From assembly GCA_002712305.1 (NCBI GenBank), contig PATE01000109.1, forward strand, positions 1 to 45,874: a stretch of DNA of 45,874 nt, read 5' to 3'. The notes under the pieces are model-generated. The model made no database searches. It worked only from the letters and a program-made list of their open reading frames with translations, and had not been told where the DNA came from. Below, piece after piece: positions 43,385 to 45,874 of this stretch. Made by a program: the position numbers and the translations under genes. Positions within the stretch are counted from its first letter, which is position 1; each line of letters starts with the position of its first letter. This DNA is from Gemmatimonadota bacterium. GTDB taxonomy: Bacteria > Latescibacterota > UBA2968 > UBA8231.

Positions 43385-44197
43385 ATGAAACATCAACCTC
43401 CGATCGAGATCTATTCCATTGGGACCGAGTTGCTCAATGGCCAGATTCAGGACACCAACTCCTACTGGATGGCACAGCAGATCGCCTCGCTGGGCGGCTA
43501 CGTTCGACGCATCGCCATCCTCGATGATGATGTCGATGAATTGCGCACGGTGCTCGACGACGCCTGTGCCCGCGACACTCGCCTGGTGATCACCACCGGT
43601 GGACTGGGCCCCACGCCCGATGACCTGACCGTTGAGGTCCTGGCGTCGATCCTCGACGTCGATGTGGAGATCGACGAAGACCTCGTGCAGCGTTTTATGG
43701 AGAATCGAAGTATCGAGAAGCGCGGGGATGTCAGCGAGGGGCTCCTCAAGATGGCGACACGGCCAGTGGGGGCCATCGCCCATCCCAATCCCGCGGGAGT
43801 GGCGCCGTGCGTTGAAGCGGTCAAGGCTGACACGACCCTGTGCGCGCTGCCGGGGCCCCCTCGAGAGGTGGAGGCCCTGTTCCGTCAGACCCTTGAGCCG
43901 ATGATCGCCGAACTCTACTCCGGCACACGGGCGAGCCTGCGGGTCGTGGTCAATCTGCCGGAGTCTCAGTGTGGACCGATCCTGCACAGTGTGATGGACG
44001 CGTGTCCCAACACGTATCTGAAGGCCTTTGTTGCCCTGAGCGAGCGTACGGCGGATGGCCAACGACTCCCTGTGGATATCGTGGCGTGGGCACAGACTGA
44101 AGAGGAAGCGACTGACCTACGTGCGCGCGCCCTGAGCCTGTTCGAACAACAGGTGGCAGAAAAGGGCAGCACCATGGAAATCGTCGAGGGAGCCTGA
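43385..44197 (+). CDS. CinA-like molybdopterin-binding (MoCF) domain protein
   Basis: The 270-residue protein has the MoeA/MogA-like fold of CinA: IEIYSIGTELLNGQIQDTNS at the N-terminus and TTGGLGPTPDDLTVE around residues 75-90, with LPGPPREVE later. The C-terminal nicotinamide-mononucleotide deamidase domain found in many CinA proteins is absent. ADP-ribose pyrophosphatase activity is known for some relatives, but the role here is unclear. ATG 43385 begins the conserved part. The next gene starts 2 bases after its stop. Confidence 0.82.
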   Translation: MKHQPPIEIYSIGTELLNGQIQDTNSYWMAQQIASLGGYVRRIAILDDDVDELRTVLDDACARDTRLVITTGGLGPTPDDLTVEVLASILDVDVEIDEDLVQRFMENRSIEKRGDVSEGLLKMATRPVGAIAHPNPAGVAPCVEAVKADTTLCALPGPPREVEALFRQTLEPMIAELYSGTRASLRVVVNLPESQCGPILHSVMDACPNTYLKAFVALSERTADGQRLPVDIVAWAQTEEEATDLRARALSLFEQQVAEKGSTMEIVEGA

Positions 44198-44198
44198 T

Positions 44199-45470
44199 AT
44201 GTCTCCGCCTCTTCGCGTGGCCATCATCGCTACTACGTGGTTTCCCAACAGTCACGCGGGTGTGCTGGCGACGAAGTTCCTGACCGGTTTTCCCACCGAT
44301 GAAGGGCTGGTGCCACCTCGCACGTGTGTGGTGTCCCTCTACATCGACCAGATTCACGAGCGGGATGTAGGCTTGCAACTGGCCGAGCAATATGACATCC
44401 CCGTCTTCGGCAGCATTCGCGCCGCCCTGACTCTGGGCGGCAAGGCACTGGCCGTCGATGCGGTCCTCATCATCGGCGAACACGGCGACTATCCGCTCAC
44501 ACCCCTCGGTCAGGAGATGTTGCCCCGCCGATGGTTCTTCGAGCAGGTTTGCAGTGTCATCGCCGAGTCAGGTCGTGGAATCCCCGTATTCAGCGACAAA
44601 CACCTGGCCTACCGATGGCATGACGCGAAGTGGATGTACGAGGAGGCCCGTCGGTTAGAGATCCCCTTTTGGGCAGGATCATCGATCCCCGTGACCTGGC
44701 GACGCCCCAACTATCAGCACCCGTCGGGTGAGCCGGTCGACGAGGCCTTGTGTATCAGTTTTCACATGCTCGAACGGTATGGCTTCCATGGCCTGGAGGG
44801 TTTGCAGTGCCAGGTGGAGCATCGCGCCGGTGGTGAGTCTGGAGTCCACAGCGTGACCTGCCTGTCCGGCGATCATGTCTGGCAGGCCGCCGACGCCGGG
44901 CAATGGTCTCAGAAGCTCGCCGATGCCGCCCTGGCTGCCATGGAACCCGGGCCTGGCCGCCTCGACCGAGATGCGATCACGGAGCCACACGTGTTTCTGC
45001 TGGAATACACCGACGGTCTGCGGGGTGTGGTGTTGATGTTGGGAGACACGGGATACGTCACAAAGTCCGCCTACGCCTCACGACGGCGTGACGGCGGCGG
45101 CGAAACCATCGACGCCTTCGAGTATCACACCGACCTGGGCCCCAACCACGGGCACTTCAGCTACTTCGGTCTGGCCATCGAGGACTTCTTCATGGAGGGT
45201 GTACCCCAATCCCCCGTCGAACGAACGCTGTTGACCACGGGCATCCTGGAGGCGGTGATGATCTCCCACGACCGGGATGGCGCTCGCGTAGAGACGCCAC
45301 ATCTTGAATTCGGCTATCAGCCCACGACATCGATCCTTCGCCGACCGTCGGCAGCCCGGCCTCACTCAGCGACCCTGACTGGGCTCCCCATGCCGGAGCC
45401 GGGGTCGACCACATCGGCCAAGATCTTGCCCGTCGGCAGAGACGGGACACAGTATGGCCAGCGCGGTTGA
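44199..45470 (+). CDS. Uncharacterised conserved protein, copy 2 of a two-copy family
   Basis: The 423-residue protein shares all blocks of the copy at 12408: LIIGEHGDYP, PVFSDKHLAYRW, AGSSIPVTWRRP, FHGLEGLQC, GGESGVHSVTC, HVWQA and ERTLLTTG, ending VETPHLEF. It has about 40 extra residues at the C-terminus, rich in P, S and T, that the other copy lacks; this tail may be due to a lost stop. No family is recognised. It is the second gene after CinA and precedes an MFS transporter, so the neighbourhood differs from that of copy 1. Confidence 0.75.
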   Translation: MSPPLRVAIIATTWFPNSHAGVLATKFLTGFPTDEGLVPPRTCVVSLYIDQIHERDVGLQLAEQYDIPVFGSIRAALTLGGKALAVDAVLIIGEHGDYPLTPLGQEMLPRRWFFEQVCSVIAESGRGIPVFSDKHLAYRWHDAKWMYEEARRLEIPFWAGSSIPVTWRRPNYQHPSGEPVDEALCISFHMLERYGFHGLEGLQCQVEHRAGGESGVHSVTCLSGDHVWQAADAGQWSQKLADAALAAMEPGPGRLDRDAITEPHVFLLEYTDGLRGVVLMLGDTGYVTKSAYASRRRDGGGETIDAFEYHTDLGPNHGHFSYFGLAIEDFFMEGVPQSPVERTLLTTGILEAVMISHDRDGARVETPHLEFGYQPTTSILRRPSAARPHSATLTGLPMPEPGSTTSAKILPVGRDGTQYGQRG

Positions 45471-45524
45471 AGCCCCCTCCAACTGAGGGAAGAAGACCTC
45501 GGTGACCCAACGAATGCGACCTTC

Positions 45525-45874
45525 TTGAGCGATCTGTTTCGCGGTTACAATCTGCGCGACTACGACGAGAACGTTCGCAGGTTTTTCCTGTTCGGTATCC
45601 CCCTGTTCTCGGGGATGATGATCCAATCCCTTCTTTACAATCTCTATCTGACGCGGCTGGGGTATCAGGAGGACTTCATCGGCCAGATGGCCGGCCTGGC
45701 CCCGCTGGCGTCCGGCCTGTTCGCTGTACCCACGGGCATCATCAGCGATCGCGTAGGACGGAAGCCCTTTCTGCTGGCATCGGCCGCGGTGATGGCCGTC
45801 ACCCAGATCGGGCTGTGCACGGTCACGGATCGCTCGTTGCTGCTGATTTTGGCCTTCGTCGCCGGTACATCAGG
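45525..45874 (+). CDS. MFS transporter, 3' end beyond the window
   Basis: The frame starts at TTG 45525 and is open to the window edge (about 116 residues). The first membrane segments are FFLFGIPLFSGMMIQSLLY and MAGLAPLASGLFAVPTG. The MFS motif A is present as SDRVGRKPF after the second segment. The start is uncertain, with GAGGGAAG about 35 bases upstream. The substrate is unknown; it follows the unnamed-family gene and may carry the compound that protein acts on. Confidence 0.7.
   Translation, partial: MSDLFRGYNLRDYDENVRRFFLFGIPLFSGMMIQSLLYNLYLTRLGYQEDFIGQMAGLAPLASGLFAVPTGIISDRVGRKPFLLASAAVMAVTQIGLCTVTDRSLLLILAFVAGTS

Noticed and set aside
1-45874. Mobile element, CRISPR array or defence island
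   Set aside because: No transposase, integrase, att-like repeat or CRISPR repeat; the only defence-like gene is the orphan methyltransferase, without a partner nuclease.

Overview
This 45.9 kb window is GC-rich and gene-dense. It looks like a chromosomal segment from an uncultured heterotrophic bacterium. The gene mix recalls marine or sponge-associated lineages such as Latescibacterota, Poribacteria or Planctomycetota: three phytanoyl-CoA-dioxygenase-like proteins, a sulfatase, an alpha-L-fucosidase, a ThuA protein, Gfo/Idh/MocA and SDR sugar enzymes, an HpaI-type aldolase and several uncharacterised families. That placement is inference from gene content. I see no rRNA, tRNA, ribosomal-protein or other taxonomic marker, no CRISPR array and no insertion sequence.

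Layout. Positions 1-4005: an edge-truncated protein with a Cys-rich tail, a small membrane protein, a C45 peptidase-like hydrolase, and an orphan beta-class DNA methyltransferase with a degenerate SNase-like C-terminus. 4056-6500 (minus): an HDOD remnant, a uronate-dehydrogenase-like SDR, a ThuA protein, and a membrane protein interrupted by one in-frame stop. 6843-13598: DUF547 lipoprotein, VOC protein, sulfatase (minus), lipase-maturation-factor-like protein, PIG-L deacetylase, and the first copy of an unnamed family of about 400 residues. 13614-19167: beta-propeller glycosidase-like protein, an AT-rich promoter region, an unknown gene in two frames, a transglutaminase-like protein, a receiver domain with an amber codon, and DUF1415. 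19389-25249: K+ channel, two alpha/beta hydrolases, L-rhamnose mutarotase, cupin, and an aspartoacylase-like hydrolase. 25378-28306: GNAT-methyltransferase fusion (frameshifted), a PhyH dioxygenase and an RmlD-like reductase. 28356-35729 (minus): VOC protein, two TIM-barrel glycosidase-like proteins flanking a Gfo/Idh oxidoreductase, and a Na+/H+ antiporter. 35879-37675 (minus): frameshifted lipoprotein and ankyrin genes. 37914-45874: GH29 fucosidase, PhyH with an HQH motif, a minus-strand operon (PhyH with HGG, unknown beta protein, small ORFs, HpaI aldolase), CinA, the second copy of the unnamed family, and the start of an MFS transporter.

Functional reading (inference): the window is a scattered carbohydrate-scavenging region. 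Fucosidase, sulfatase, glycosidase-like proteins and the PIG-L deacetylase would release or trim sulfated or aminated glycans. The mutarotase, uronate dehydrogenase, Gfo/Idh oxidoreductase and HpaI aldolase would handle the resulting deoxy- and acid sugars.

Data quality: four broken genes (HDOD, GNAT-methyltransferase, lipoprotein, ankyrin) regain frame if one G/C is added to a G/C run, six sites in all. That suggests under-called homopolymers in the assembly. Two other genes instead carry clean in-frame nonsense codons.
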